From: Liolophura sinensis
Lineage: Eukaryota; Mollusca; Polyplacophora; Chitonida; Chitonidae
Reading direction: 5' to 3'
Assembly: GCF_032854445.1 (NCBI RefSeq)
Contig: NC_088305.1
Location: forward strand, 18,835,717 to 18,899,716
Length of the DNA: 64,000 nucleotides
Below are positions 12,767 to 23,826 of this stretch, piece by piece. The notes beneath the pieces were generated by a model. It saw only the letters and a program-made list of their open reading frames with translations, was not told the origin of the DNA and ran no database searches. The first letter of the stretch is position 1. Each line of letters begins with the position of its first letter. The position numbers were made by a program, and so were the translations under genes.

Positions 12767-13127
12767 AGCCCCAATGGCTCAGTTGGTAGAGCTTCCGTTT
12801 CAGGGGTAGTAGATCCAGGTTCAATCCTGGGTCAAGTCACACCTAAGACCTTAAAAGATGTTGTAGCTTCCTCACTTGGCATTTAGCATTTAAGGGAAGT
12901 GCAACGACTGATGGACCCGTATCAGTATAATGGCTCGGGCAGGGCAGCTTACTTGCCTTTGGTAAGTCATCTTAGCGAAGCAGCACTGCATAAAAGAGCG
13001 ATGAAAATCTGTCCTGCGACAAAAGGACACATTACATGCACCCTAAAGACTCTCTTTGTCGTCATATGACTGAAAATTTTTGTCAAATACGACTTTAAAC
13101 CCCAAACACTTACTCACTCATACCGCC
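12767..13127 (+). mobile_element. tRNA-derived SINE, family 2, full length
   Basis: The head has a perfect pol III A box, TGGCTCAGTTGG, at 12775-12786 and a B box, GGTTCAATCC, at 12819-12828. The body runs through CCCGTATCAGTATAATGG and ends in the CGTCATATGACTGAAAA domain and a short CACTTACTCACTCA tail. It is the only family 2 copy here with its tRNA head. It lies upstream of MLH1 exon 16 in the same orientation as the gene. No clear target duplication was seen. Confidence 0.88.
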
Positions 13128-13569
13128 ATGTGTGCAGTGTCACAAATTACCATGTGAAATGGGTAAGAAAACATTTATTGATCAGACCAGTACATAATCC
13201 TCAGAATGCGATATTGTACACGTACGCGTGAAATACGGTGAAGTTTCACAGGCATTTAAATCACTAGTGAAATATTAAATAATTAAATAATAAATAAATC
13301 TTGACCTAAACTTACATCAGCGTCAACAGAGTGACCCGGCCTTGGACAGGGAGTTTGTAGATTTGACTGCTGTCATTTTCTCAGTATCGAATGACCACAG
13401 TGCTTTTGGATCTATTCATTATAGTCAGTAACACTGCATTTCAGATGCAGTGCAGCCTTCCACCAGTATGATGTGCTTATTTGCGTGTGAAACATAAGTT
13501 TGTCAGGAACTTACCATAAGCTGGTGCATGATTTACTCCGGGATCTGGTTTCCTTCACCTACAAATATA

Positions 13570-13710
13570 GCAGGTCTGAGAGTAACCTGCGGATGGTCAT
13601 GGGTTTCCTGCAGGCTCTGCCAGGTTTCCTCCTACAGGGCATGCCATTGTATAAGTGAAATATTCTTGAGTGTGGAGTAAAACGCCAATGAATTAAAATT
13701 AAAAAAAAAA
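13570..13710 (+). mobile_element. SINE, family 1, 3' fragment upstream of MLH1 exon 16
   Basis: AACCTGCGGATGGTCATGGG, GGCTCTGCCAGGTTTCC and GTATAAGTGAAATATTCTTG are family 1 blocks in + orientation; the tail is (AAATT)-like. The copy is diverged. It ends about 107 bp before exon 16 and is inverted relative to the copy just downstream of that exon. Confidence 0.85.
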
Positions 13711-13816
13711 TGTCATTGTACAAGGGAAAATTTTGGAGTGTCACTGTAAACTACAGTCAGATAAATAAAATTCCATTAGGTTTAAGTAAACATTTTTTGT
13801 TTTATCTCGTTTGAAG

Positions 13817-13981
13817 GAACCTGCTCCGATATACGAGTTGTCAATGCTGGCGTTGGACTGTGAAGAGAGTGGCTGGGTGGAGACTGACGGGCCCAAGGAG
13901 GAGTTATCACAGTACATCGTGGACTTTCTCAAGTCCAAAGCCGAGATGCTGCAGGATTATTTCTCATTAGAAGTGGATGAG
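13817..13981 (+). CDS. MLH1: MLH1 exon equivalent to human exon 16
   Basis: The exon is 165 bp, or 55 codons, and runs from [14 protein letters not shown] to DYFSLEVDE. By my recollection about 40 of 55 residues equal human MLH1, including ESGW, DGPKE, KAEML and DYFSLE. The acceptor is a T-rich tract ending in AAG just before GAA, and the donor is GAG|GTAAAT. Start and end match the human exon 16 borders and both are phase 0. It encodes part of the C-terminal dimerisation domain that binds PMS2. The reading frame is intact. An inverted pair of SINE fragments flanks it, a + copy ending about 107 bp upstream and a - copy starting about 165 bp downstream. Confidence 0.96.
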
Positions 13982-14145
13982 GTAAATCTTTAGATTTAAA
14001 GTGCCGTGAATAGTTATTGAAAAAGTAGCAAATCACTATCACTTTTCTGTTATTTTTTGTCTATTGCAAAACTTTGACAACACAATGATAGCTTAAATTA
14101 TGTACCTTCTTCCTATTAGAAATTGTTTATTTTTTAATGATTCAT

Positions 14146-14290
14146 GTTTTATGCAGTTGTTTCAAGAATATTTCACTTATATGATGGTGGTCAGCATTAT
14201 GGTGGGATGAAATCAGGCAGAACCTGGAGGAATCCCATGACCATGCACAGGTTGCTGGCAGACCTTCCCACTTACAGCCGGAGAGAAAGA
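14146..14290 (-). mobile_element. SINE, family 1, 3' fragment downstream of MLH1 exon 16
   Basis: The inverted 3' domain (TTCAAGAATATTTCACTTATA) is followed by GGTCAGCATTATGGTGGG and GCAGACCTTCCCACTTACAG. It is in opposite orientation to the fragment at 13570 and to the one that follows at 14308. Confidence 0.85.
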
Positions 14291-14307
14291 CCAGGTGCAT
14301 TAGAAAT

Positions 14308-14408
14308 TGTGGATGGTCTTGGGTTCCCCCCAGGCTCTGACTGTTTTCATTACACAATGTAATATTGGCTACTACTATATAGCATAAAACAGCCTCATCA
14401 AACAAATA
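14308..14408 (+). mobile_element. Degenerate SINE fragment, probably family 1
   Basis: GGATGGTCTTGGGTTCCCCC, CAGGCTCTGACTG and a decayed GCATAAAACAGCC...CAAACAAAT tail follow the family 1 order. Together with the copy at 14146 it forms a head-to-head inverted pair. Confidence 0.65.
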
Positions 14409-16990
14409 TTAAAAATGTTTGTTGTGTTCATTATGGTGATTTTGTGTAAATTGTATAGTCCCACAAACGGTTCAAAGTGCTCTCAACAACTTATAAATGT
14501 ACACAAACCAGCATGTTTTTATGAGTTATTTTAATGACGTATGTAAGCCACATATGTGAAAATCTCCAGTATGTTATGTCATACAATATCACCCTTTCAT
14601 CCAAATACACTTACATGTATAGTAAGGTGCAGAAGCAATCCACAATCCAGTCTTGCTTGTTTAAGTGCAAGCCTGATTAAATATAAAGCTTTTGAAATGT
14701 GTAATCTTAAAGACAAAGAAGAGAACAAGATTTAAAGAAATGTATCGTCTTCACGCTGTAATGGCATTTATATGGAAATTGGCAAAATAATGTAAAGCCT
14801 TATGAAATTCATGTGTACAGTTTTATTGCTTGCCAACACTAGCGTACAAAATACATGTATTTAGTGAATATAATGAAGTCCGATTATTCAGAATGTACAT
14901 GTATGTCGTACATTATGAATAATTATTGTGAATAACAGATGGTACCATATATTTTTTAAATAAAAGTCCTTTGATCCAAAGGGAAACTTTAAAAGCTCAA
15001 ACTTTTAGAATGCTAGATCCACTGATTAGTTTGAGGTAAGAGGAATAAGGATGAGTCCAAGGAAAGTAAGGCTTTCATTGTGATAAAAACAAAAAGAGAA
15101 GAAAACCAGGAAAAAAAGAAAGGTAGAAGGAGAGCAAGGGCTACCTGAGCAAAAGTCAGTTTCTTCCTTGTTTTCGTGGGGCGATTCAGACTGATGTTCT
15201 TTGTTTTTTTCATTGTTTCTTTCATTGTTTGGCTGCTTTTGGCTTTTTAGCTGCCTATAAAGTGATTGTTATCCGTTTGAGCCCTGTATTTTCTGACAGT
15301 GGCATAAAGGTATGTCAAAAATATAAATCTACCACAATGAAAGCCTTGACTTTCTTCAGAGTACCTTTCTTCTCTAGTGCCTCTTTTATCACCATAACTT
15401 TTTCCACTACTTGCTGTACATACAATGCCTTATCAGACATGTCAGGGCTGGGAGGTCAGACTGGAATAAAAATGCCACAGTATGATAAATTGTTACGAAA
15501 ATTTATAGTTACCCTGGACACCAGTTGGACATTGGTATTTAGACAGTAATATTAGCTCTGTAATTTTTTTTGTCCTAGCTGTATGTATGGCTCAATTGTA
15601 GTGCCACTAACAGCAAATAATAATTAGAACAGTAGAACCATGTGCGTTACAATGGTCAGATGCCTTTAATAGTTACCAGATCAAAGTGCTGGGCACTGAC
15701 CCCTTTTAAGGTGAAATGGATAATAGCCGAGTGCTGAGGCTTGGTCAGGAGAGATTGCAGCAATTCAGGAGATTGACCATTGTAAAATTTACTCCAGTAA
15801 TTGACATTATTAAGGATAATCTGGATTTTGTTCCTGTGACTTGAGGAATTGTCTCCTGGAAGCTATGTCTGCCCCCCTCAGCCTCATTATTAAGGGGTGC
15901 GAGGGTTGAACCTGCACCTCGTGGATGTTGAACTGTTATTGAAAGACATGTTTACCCACATAATTCTTCTCATGCAATCTTGACAACCTGTTTCAATTTT
16001 GTACATTTTTTTTTCCCATTCTTTTTTATTTTCTTCATTTTATAGATTTTAACATGCTTTAATATTTACATGTGCCAGAACAAGGGGTATATAAGTATTT
16101 ATAAAACCACAGGCCAGATCTTAGTTTGTTTTAAACCATCCTGAAAATTACTGTTGATTCAGAATATTCGACCAACCATTGGTCAATGAGACCATGTGTT
16201 AATTAAAATACATTTTCCATGTATTCATTAATGAATTTTATGTATCCAGAGTTGTCTTGTTGGTTTCATGGCGAGATACTTTAGAGTTTTTTGACAGTTC
16301 TGTACATGTACTTGGATGTTGTAGCTCTAGTGAATTTCCATCTGATTAAGTTTTTAGCCTTTCCCTACATCCTGTAAAGTTTTCTCCCACGTAAACATAG
16401 AAGTGACTTACTGTAAATCTTCAACTTTTTACATCACCAATGCATTTTTGTCAGTGGTATTTATGCAGGCATTTATTATGGAAACAATGCTAAAAAATGA
16501 TTTGTTTGTGTCACTTTAAAGATGCAAACTTCATAAAATTGTGCAAATTAATCCGCTGCACTCCACAGTTCCTTCAGAATGTTTTCAATGTATTCATTGC
16601 AGAGGAGGTTGAAAAGGCTGAAGACTTCCGGTAAAATGTCCTGGGCATGTCACTTAAAAGCCTCTAAAGCATGTGCCCTCTAACAGGCTAAGATTGTACT
16701 GAATGTGTGAGCTAGGCTCCATATCAAGTTTTCATGATGAGGAGACCTCCCCCCCCTCCACCCCCGATACCCAAGCACCCTCCAAAACTTCCACCTCCCA
16801 TTCTAACCATGTTGCACCATCTTGCCCAGCCTATAACATTGATACCCTCCCCAAAATTGAAAATATTGAAAACTGGGTATTCTTTAACTCAGGCCATACA
16901 ATCCACTCAAAAGAGTATGTAAATAAAAGTCGTAAATGGTGAAAAAAATATTGTATGCCCATCGCACGTTTCCGTAACACCTTTGTACAT

Positions 16991-17351
16991 TCATGCTCTG
17001 TTTCCGGGACCAGTAGATCCAGGATCAATCCTTGATCGAGTCACACCTAAGACTTAAAAGAAGAAGTTGTAATTTCCTCGCTTGGCGTTCAGCATGAAGG
17101 GGATAGTGCAACGACTGGTTGACCCGTATCAGTATAATGGCTCAGGCGGGGCGGCTTACTTGCTTTCGGTAAGCCGTCTCAGTGAAGCAGCACTAAATAA
17201 AAGAGCGGTGGAAATCCGTCCTGCAACAAAGGAGGCACATTACACGTACATGCACCCTAATGATTCCTTCGTCGTCATATGACTGAAAAATTGTTGAGTC
17301 CGACGTTAAACCCCAAGCACTCACTCACCTCACTCACTCATGCTCTGTTTC
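16991..17351 (+). mobile_element. 5'-truncated SINE (family 2) with 14-bp target duplication in the MLH1 exon 17 acceptor
   Basis: The body at 17005-17337 matches the family 2 copy at 12767 from its B-box region (GGATCAATCC) to the CACT tail, including CCCGTATCAGTATAATGG and the shared 3' domain at 17273-17314. The 14-mer TCATGCTCTGTTTC occurs at 16991-17004 and again at 17338-17351, so it is a target site duplication. The right copy is followed directly by AG and exon 17. The element therefore landed inside the acceptor's pyrimidine tract and moved the original upstream branch-point region about 347 bp away. Confidence 0.9.
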
Positions 17352-17353
17352 AG

Positions 17354-17447
17354 CTGGGGAATCTATGCACCCTGCCATTGTTGTTGGACAACTACGTGCC
17401 AGCTCTAGAGGGTCTACCAATGTATGTGCTGAGGGCTAGCCACTGAG
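17354..17447 (+). CDS. MLH1: MLH1 exon equivalent to human exon 17, with +1 frameshift
   Basis: The exon begins after TTTCAG with CTG GGG AAT and encodes LGNLCTLPLLLDNYVPALEG then LPMYVLR, the very conserved LPLLLDNYVP block of MLH1. Human exon 17 is 31 codons (93 bp); here the acceptor-to-donor distance is 94 bp. The extra base lies in the GGG at about 17432-17434. Read as it stands, the frame ends in ASH-stop; without one G it would run on as LATE to the donor GAG|GTAATA, in phase with exon 18. A homopolymer sequencing error, a real allele, or decay of the exon are all possible. The 3' splice site was invaded by a SINE whose 3' target duplication supplies the pyrimidine tract. The identity of the exon is firm; its functional state is not. 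Confidence 0.92.
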
Positions 17448-17559
17448 GTAATAAACTAGACTATCAGAATTCAGGAATGTGTGGCGGCTCTTACCCTGGG
17501 TTAGTTTACATGTATGTATAACGCATTGTATTCAATGAAAGTATCCCTCAACCTTTTCA

Positions 17560-17850
17560 TGCAGGCTCAGATCATACCTGTAACCAAAGACTTTAAAAAT
17601 GGTACTTGTTGCTGCCTCACTTGGGGATTAGAACTGAGAGTTAGAGCAAGGAAACATGACTGGTTGGTGTGGTGTCAGGATATTGTGACTTGGTGGGGTG
17701 TCATATCTGGTGTCTTTGGCATGATACTTCAGTGATGGAAGTACATTGGCGGCATGGACTCACCCTGCCACAAGAAAACACAACCTGGCCGTCATATGGC
17801 TGAAAAATTGATAGGTATGATGTTAAAGGCTACACATTCATTCATTCACT
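17560..17850 (+). mobile_element. SINE, family 3, degenerate
   Basis: The copy shares GGTACTTGTTGCTGCCTCAC, GGTGTCATATCTGGTGTCTT, GGCGGCATGGACTC and the CGTCATATGGCTGAAAA 3' domain with the copies at 41.9 and 43.3 kb. The tail is a short (CATT)n. It lies about 110 bp downstream of MLH1 exon 17. Confidence 0.85.
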
Positions 17851-19639
17851 CTTGAAACTTCTTAATTTGATTGTGATTTGGAGGCAAAACTACATTGATT
17901 TGGTTGGCCATTTCAGAGCAATTGCAGTGTTAGTGCCTCAGAATATGCTTAAATATTATCACCTTTTAAACATGCGGATAAAGAAGGCAGAAGGCAAAAA
18001 CATAGGCAACCACGTAGCAATTTAGAATTTTTCTGACACACAAAGTAATTGTCAACATGCATGGTTTATTTTTGCAAAACAGTTAAGATAATATTGAAAT
18101 AGTAACTCAGGTGGCAAAATTAAAAAGTAAGATATTAACTCAACATCAAAGGGAGAAACTCAGTTTTTCCTCAGTGAAGTTGTTTTGTCAAAGAAAAAAA
18201 GTTTCGTCAAGAATTTGCTTGTGACAGAGCTAATATCCTGGCAAGCTTTGCATTGGCATTTCCCACGCCATACATATTCTATAGAGAAGCTGAATTAGTG
18301 CTGATTGGCTTGTAGGGACATCTGGAAACTTTTGTTCTTGAAATATTAAAATTTGTGCTTTATTTTGTCGTTTTTCTAGAAAACTACTGATCGCAGCTGT
18401 TTGAAATTTGGCAGCCAAATTCTCTCAGATATTATCTTTAGGAGTTTTGAACTTTGATCTTCTGAGTCACTTATTTTGACAGCCATATTGGATTTCTTTG
18501 CAAAGAACCAATGGACGAATCCTTCTGAGCTTTGATATACCAGTTACATAATGTCTGGAAAAGGCAAAAAATCTTCAAAAAATTTTAGCTCACCTTGAAA
18601 AGTTGTTGAAATTTCATATAAGTTTGATGGTTTCTTTGCAGGTGATTCTTAGTCTGCTTTTGTTTTTTGTGTATCTTTGTAACTTTTTGAGATATAGTTT
18701 AAAAATTAAATTCACCTTTGGAGTTACTTAATTTTAATTTCCTTTAAATTTCAAATGGCCTGTAATTTGTAATTTATACCAAACTGTAGCCCAAGGTATG
18801 CACTCTGATATTTGAACATATTTGAGGTTCCATTAAAAGTTTTGTTACCAGAGGAGAAATCCTTCTATTTCAGAAATATAAATTGAAGCCATCCATTTTA
18901 CTTAGAGTGAGAAAAATAACTGGACAATTGCATGTTCTTGAACTGTCTGGTTAACTGTTCATGATTTGCCAAAATGCACTGTATAATTTAATATAAACTG
19001 CCAACCATAGCTGTGTTGTAGAACGACTGTTACAAACATTGTCATTTTCGTAAACTGCGCTTCACTGAAGCAGAAGCCGGGAAACTGCCAGCAGTCTTTG
19101 TTTTGATTGTTGTTTACAGCCATCCGGATCTGATATTAGATCACTTATATAACTGTGATCAGATTTTGTATTGGAGAAAACTATAGTGAACATTTGACAA
19201 GTTATTGACGAACCTTACTTCCTATGTGGATGACATGTGCCAAGTGTTATGATTGTGGATGGTAAGTGGCATCCTGGGAACTTCATGTAAGACCACACAA
19301 GAGGGTGCAACCTACATCCTCATGCCTCCAGTAAGCCTGGAAAGATACTTTAAATGAGGGGAAAACTGCATGAGGAACATCCCTGCACATGTTCTGGATC
19401 GTAAGGTGGTTCATAAATCAACAAACATGAACAGTGACACTCAGTGTGCAACTGCCTGAAGTATGCCTGAGGGGTTTATGCTCACTGCACGAAGGTTTTC
19501 AAGAAGATTTCAATGTATGCGTCGAAAAGGACGTTCATTTACCAACTGTCAAGCAAAATAGCAACCCGGCTGAATTATCACAAGGCCAGATGTTTTGTGA
19601 ATTGAGGCTGGCCACAAATTTTTATCGCAAATTTTTTCT

Positions 19640-19863
<224 letters not shown>

Positions 19864-20278
19864 TCAAACATGAATATTGAAACCGTATGAAAAGTTAAAT
19901 TACTATGGCATCAGTTCTTTGTTTGAAACGTAATGATTTGCTGATTCACTTGAGTGAAACTTCGTTGGTATAAAATTCCCCTTCTGGAGTCTGCATTAGG
20001 CCAGGAATGAGCTCAAGCGTGTTAGGTGCACATTAAATGTCTCGCATATACGAACCTGAATGTATTAAAAAGTGATAGATAACTTTTATGTATTTTTTTA
20101 TTTGGAGCCTGAGAGTATAGGCCAGGGTTTCCATTTTTATGATCACAGTTAGTGGAATTCAGTCTGTCTTTGAACTGTCTTTTTATGTACCTTAGAGTTT
20201 TGTAAAGCTTCTACTATCTCAACCACAAAATGTCTTTCTTTGGAGTCTGAATGACTGTGATCAGTATATTGCTTTCAG

Positions 20279-20377
20279 GTTGACTGGGAGTCGGAGAAGG
20301 CGTGTTTTGAGTCTTTCGCTCGGGAAACCAGCGAGTTTTATTGTGTCAAGAAGAGTCTCTTTAGTGCTGCGCATCAG
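20279..20377 (+). CDS. MLH1: MLH1 exon equivalent to human exon 18
   Basis: The acceptor is TTGCTTTCAG followed by GTT GAC TGG GAG. The 33 codons read VDWESEKACFESFARE and continue to AAHQ, with donor CAG|GTACTT. The human counterpart, from memory, starts VNWDEEKECFESL and has 38 codons. The shorter end falls in the poorly conserved linker before the last exon. Both borders are phase 0 and the frame is open. Conservation is lower than in the neighbouring exons but the VxWxxEKxCFES pattern and the position between exons 17 and 19 make the call clear. A 220-bp TG/TA microsatellite sits about 420 bp upstream in the intron. Confidence 0.93.
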
Positions 20378-20997
20378 GTACTTCATCATATTTATCCTGC
20401 GTGCTCCTTTGTTTTGATTGTCTTTTGTCCTGTGTTTAAGGTGAGTCCAGAGAGAGAGGACGTAAGTGTGATCTACTTCCAGAACGTCTTTACTAACTCA
20501 GTAAGGGCTGTTTGTATGCCTCTAGTTGTTATTCACAAAAGACAACGAGCCAAAAAATACGTCCCCAATCAATCTTCTAACTTGCGCTGTATGCTTGTCT
20601 CCTTATGATAGACCAGCTCTTTTGTATTCACACATTATGTGTATGTGCGTTTTTTTTTTGTTTTTTCTTTTTTTACAGGAAATAACGCCTTGTATCGTGG
20701 GAAAATTTCCTTTGGGCTTTGAAAGTCTCGACACCTTGTTTCAGTTCTTTTAAGATATTTGGTCGTGAAATCGCTTGAGACTGTACCTACGTCCAGTGTA
20801 TCTTAGATGATCTACGTGATATTTGGTTTAACCATGCTTTTGCAGGCCCTGTGTGACATTGAGCGATCGATGACACACCTGGGGCCGTTTACATTGTTTA
20901 CTGAGATTCGTTGAAGTTCACTCGTCTTCAGCTAATGTATTGTGCATATTTATGTGCCACGTATGGGAAAGTTTTTGAGTGACTTGCCAAAGTCAAT

Positions 20998-21105
20998 TAG
21001 TTTTTCCCACAGACTCCGGTTTCCTTCACCCATAACACTCACTGTCGTGGAATAAGTGAAAAAGTCTTCAGTAGAACATTTAATAAGCCAATAAATACAT
21101 GAATA
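20998..21105 (+). mobile_element. Degenerate SINE 3' end
   Basis: CCGGTTTCCTTCACCCATAA, GTCGTGGAATAAGTGAAAAA and a CCAATAAATAC tail correspond to the last 100 bp of the family 1 type. It is strongly diverged and lies in MLH1 intron 18. Confidence 0.6.
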
Positions 21106-21236
21106 ACCATGCGGTGATAAAATTTATTATTCTACGGTGACTGTGTACTAGCTGAGTACTTCAAAGATACAACTGTAGACATGGGCATGGTTTGATAGAG
21201 AGTACCAATATAACGTGGCGTCGCCTTGTAAAGTCT

Positions 21237-21545
21237 AACACACATGAACAATATACGTTGCTAGAAATAGGATTTTCAGATCCTGGTCTCAAATGGTCCG
21301 GAATTTCGGCTACCCGCAAACGGGGAATATTTATAGCCGGAAGTAGGCTTTTTAGATTCTGGTCTGAAATGATCCGGAATATCCGGCACCCGCACACCGC
21401 CATCATATGATTTTTAGATCCCTGTCTGAAATGATCCAGGATATAGGCTAACAGCACACGGGCAACATTTGTTGCTGGAAATAGTGTTTTTAGATCGCGT
21501 TCTCAACTGGTCCGGAATATCGGCAACACTTTTCTGAAGATTATT
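21237..21545. repeat. Degenerate tandem array of about 75 bp, four copies
   Basis: Each copy has a GCTGGAAATAG-like start, TTTTTAGATCCTGGTCTGAA, ATGATCCGGAATATCGGC and CCCGCACACGGG. Copies differ by short indels. It lies in MLH1 intron 18. Confidence 0.85.
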
Positions 21546-22671
21546 CCGACGTACCACGAACGGCTAGGAATACATGTTGTGGTTACCCAAACATGAGCAA
21601 AATTCCGGAGATTTTTTGTTTCCTGGATAACGAAATCCGGTTTTCGAGAACAAATGTCCGTGTGCGCTTGGCATTTAGGAATTGTGTTTTATGGCTTGTG
21701 ATCCTGGCATGAATACCTGATGGAGTTAACGAGGGTTATACAGCGTACCTGGTCTACCGAGTACCATTCAACGCTTAATTTCCCATTCATCTTTTAAATT
21801 TTGCGCTTCCACTACATGTAAAATGTATCATCAGCGAGACGCATTGCATTGATTTTCTACTCGGGTAAAAATACCCATTATTCCACAACCATGGAGTCCT
21901 AAACGAACCGCTTTAGAACTCCAGTACAATGACTGGGGGACCTTCTCTTCCCAGCATTTACCATGACTAATTCAAAAACCGACTTACTTCGATTTGCCCC
22001 TCTGACGAAGAGGCAATTCCAAACAAACCCTTCAGACTTCTCCCTAAGTTGAATGGAACTCTCACAATCAACCAAAATCAGTGACTTACTGATGGACGAA
22101 ATTTTAGGAGAAGTACGGTCTAATATACTGGTTTGACTGGATGAGTTCTTGTCTGGATTCACCAAGCGGTAAGATTTGATTTCTGCGGGTAGTCAATAGT
22201 ATAAATACATTATGGAAGATTGAAATTGCATTTTATGGAGTGACGAACTAGGATTTACCTTTGATTTTTTTACACAGTAACGGAAAGGTTGAAGATTGGA
22301 AAGTATCTCATTGATCAGCCTTCTGTTTCCAATTTCACGCTCTGTCTTAGTACCATTCACAATACCAGGGTACTGACGGCGAGACTCATAGTTTTTAAAA
22401 GTAATGAGGTCTTTGTCTGCCATCACTGTTGGAAGAAATTTATTCTCTTTATGCAGTCTGGAGTCCCCTGAGACATTGTCGGCACAATAATTCCAGAAGT
22501 AGCAGAGCAAGTCTTCGCCATATACGTGCTGAAGCTGCTTCATAAGATGGACCAGAGAGAATTGATTGCTTTACAGGATGTTCTTGTCTGCCCTTTTGTC
22601 TCGATTTACTGTGACATTGTCGAAGACAATAACCTTATCCATGTCATATGTCCGAAACTCTGATAATTAAT

Positions 22672-22750
22672 TCTATTTATTTATTTGATTTGTGTTATAC
22701 GCTATACTCGAGAGTATTTCACTTTCACATTTACCAGGGCAGCCACCATT
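22672..22750 (-). mobile_element. SINE, family 1, short 3' fragment
   Basis: TATTTATTTATTTGATTTGT and ATACTCGAGAGTATTTCACT are the inverted tail and 3' domain. It is followed within 50 bp by a + copy, so the two form an inverted pair in MLH1 intron 18. Confidence 0.8.
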
Positions 22751-22789
22751 ATGGTTATGGAAGGCGAGGTTATTAGCACGCCATCGAGA

Positions 22790-22982
22790 TGCAAAATGCG
22801 GTCGCTGTGAGCTAATGCTGGCTTCCTCTCCGATCCTACGTGGGAAGGTCAGCGACCTGCGGATGATGGAGGGTTATCCCCGGGCTCTGCCTGGATTCCT
22901 CGCACTTTAATCCTGGCCGCGGTTGTATAAGTGAAATATTCTTGAGTACGGCGTAAAACGTCAATTAAATAAATATATAAAA
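22790..22982 (+). mobile_element. SINE, family 1, lacking the tRNA head
   Basis: AATGCGGTCGCTGTGAGCT, GCTGGCTTCCTCTCCG, CCCCGGGCTCTGCCTGG and the 3' domain GTCGTATAAGTGAAATATTC-type end in AAATAAATATAT. Part of the B-box segment (TTCAAGTCCAGC) is deleted. Confidence 0.9.
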
Positions 22983-23428
22983 AATGATCAGGGTATAGGA
23001 TTATACAATAAATGTCCCAATCTTACTTTTAAAATGCATGGGAAGTTTTCGTTCCGGTTCCAACTTTTTTTATAATTGTTTCCAGTTTTTTTAATACAAA
23101 AAGTGTGACATTTATAAGTTTGACATTTCCCAACAATAATATGAGAACGGATTTGCTATCTTATAACCAGATTTTTTTATATTTTTTGCTGACTGCTTAA
23201 AAAGCAATAAAATATAACAAAGATTATTGCACTGGGTGAACTTTTTTAAAGTGACAGCCGTAGACCATTTTTAGAAAAGACGAAAGAAAACCACAAAACA
23301 AAAAAATCTTTTAGAACCTCTGTGTTTTAGAAGCACTACACGATTATTGTTGAACATATGTTTCAAAACTGAGCCCTTACGTTTCCCCTAATTTTTAGTG
23401 AATATCACGGGGAACGACCAATTCTCTT

Positions 23429-23452
23429 GGGGGGGGGGGGGGGGGCGGGGGG
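23429..23452. repeat. G-run
   Basis: Seventeen G are followed by C and six G. It could form a G-quadruplex on the + strand, and the true length is uncertain in any assembly. Confidence 0.9.
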
Positions 23453-23826
23453 ACAAGTCGATGGCTAAGTACATGTAGTTTTGGAGGCTATGCTTTTTCT
23501 GTATCATTTTGCTTGATGGACTCCAAATGTAGGGTATGTTTTACTGTCTCCTAATTCCTGCAGTGCATTAGTAAAAGAAAATAAGTGTTCAGAGAAAAAA
23601 ATGTAACAAAAGAAAAACTGGTCCTTATGAAGGGAAGTGGCTGCGGAACCATTGCTAAACCAAGTTTAGTACACGCTTCACTTAGCGCTGGAGTTGATTT
23701 AGTACGAAAAGGCTTTTTATGTATTACTGCGGTTTAACGTGGTGCAAAAGTGCTTTTTTTCACTGGCATAATGCATACCCTGTCGTAAATGTAGGCATTG
23801 CTTATTTATGAATTCAAGACAAAAGC

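Larger units (their letters stand above)
11457..13816. other. Sequence before MLH1 exon 16, presumably intronic
   Basis: It contains two SINEs (12767 and 13570), and a GACAGGGAGTTTGTAGATTT fragment of the fourth SINE type near 13345. The human-type exon 15 (64 bp) was not seen. Confidence 0.5.
13982..17353 (+). other. MLH1 intron 16
   Basis: The intron is 3.37 kb. It has an inverted SINE pair at its 5' end, a C-rich tract at 16745-16770, unique AT-rich DNA in between, and the acceptor-site SINE at its 3' end. Confidence 0.9.

Noticed and set aside
17421-17430. Alternative exon 17 donor AAT|GTATGT that would avoid the frameshift
   Set aside because: It leaves phase 2, which does not fit exon 18 (phase 0), and removes conserved residues.
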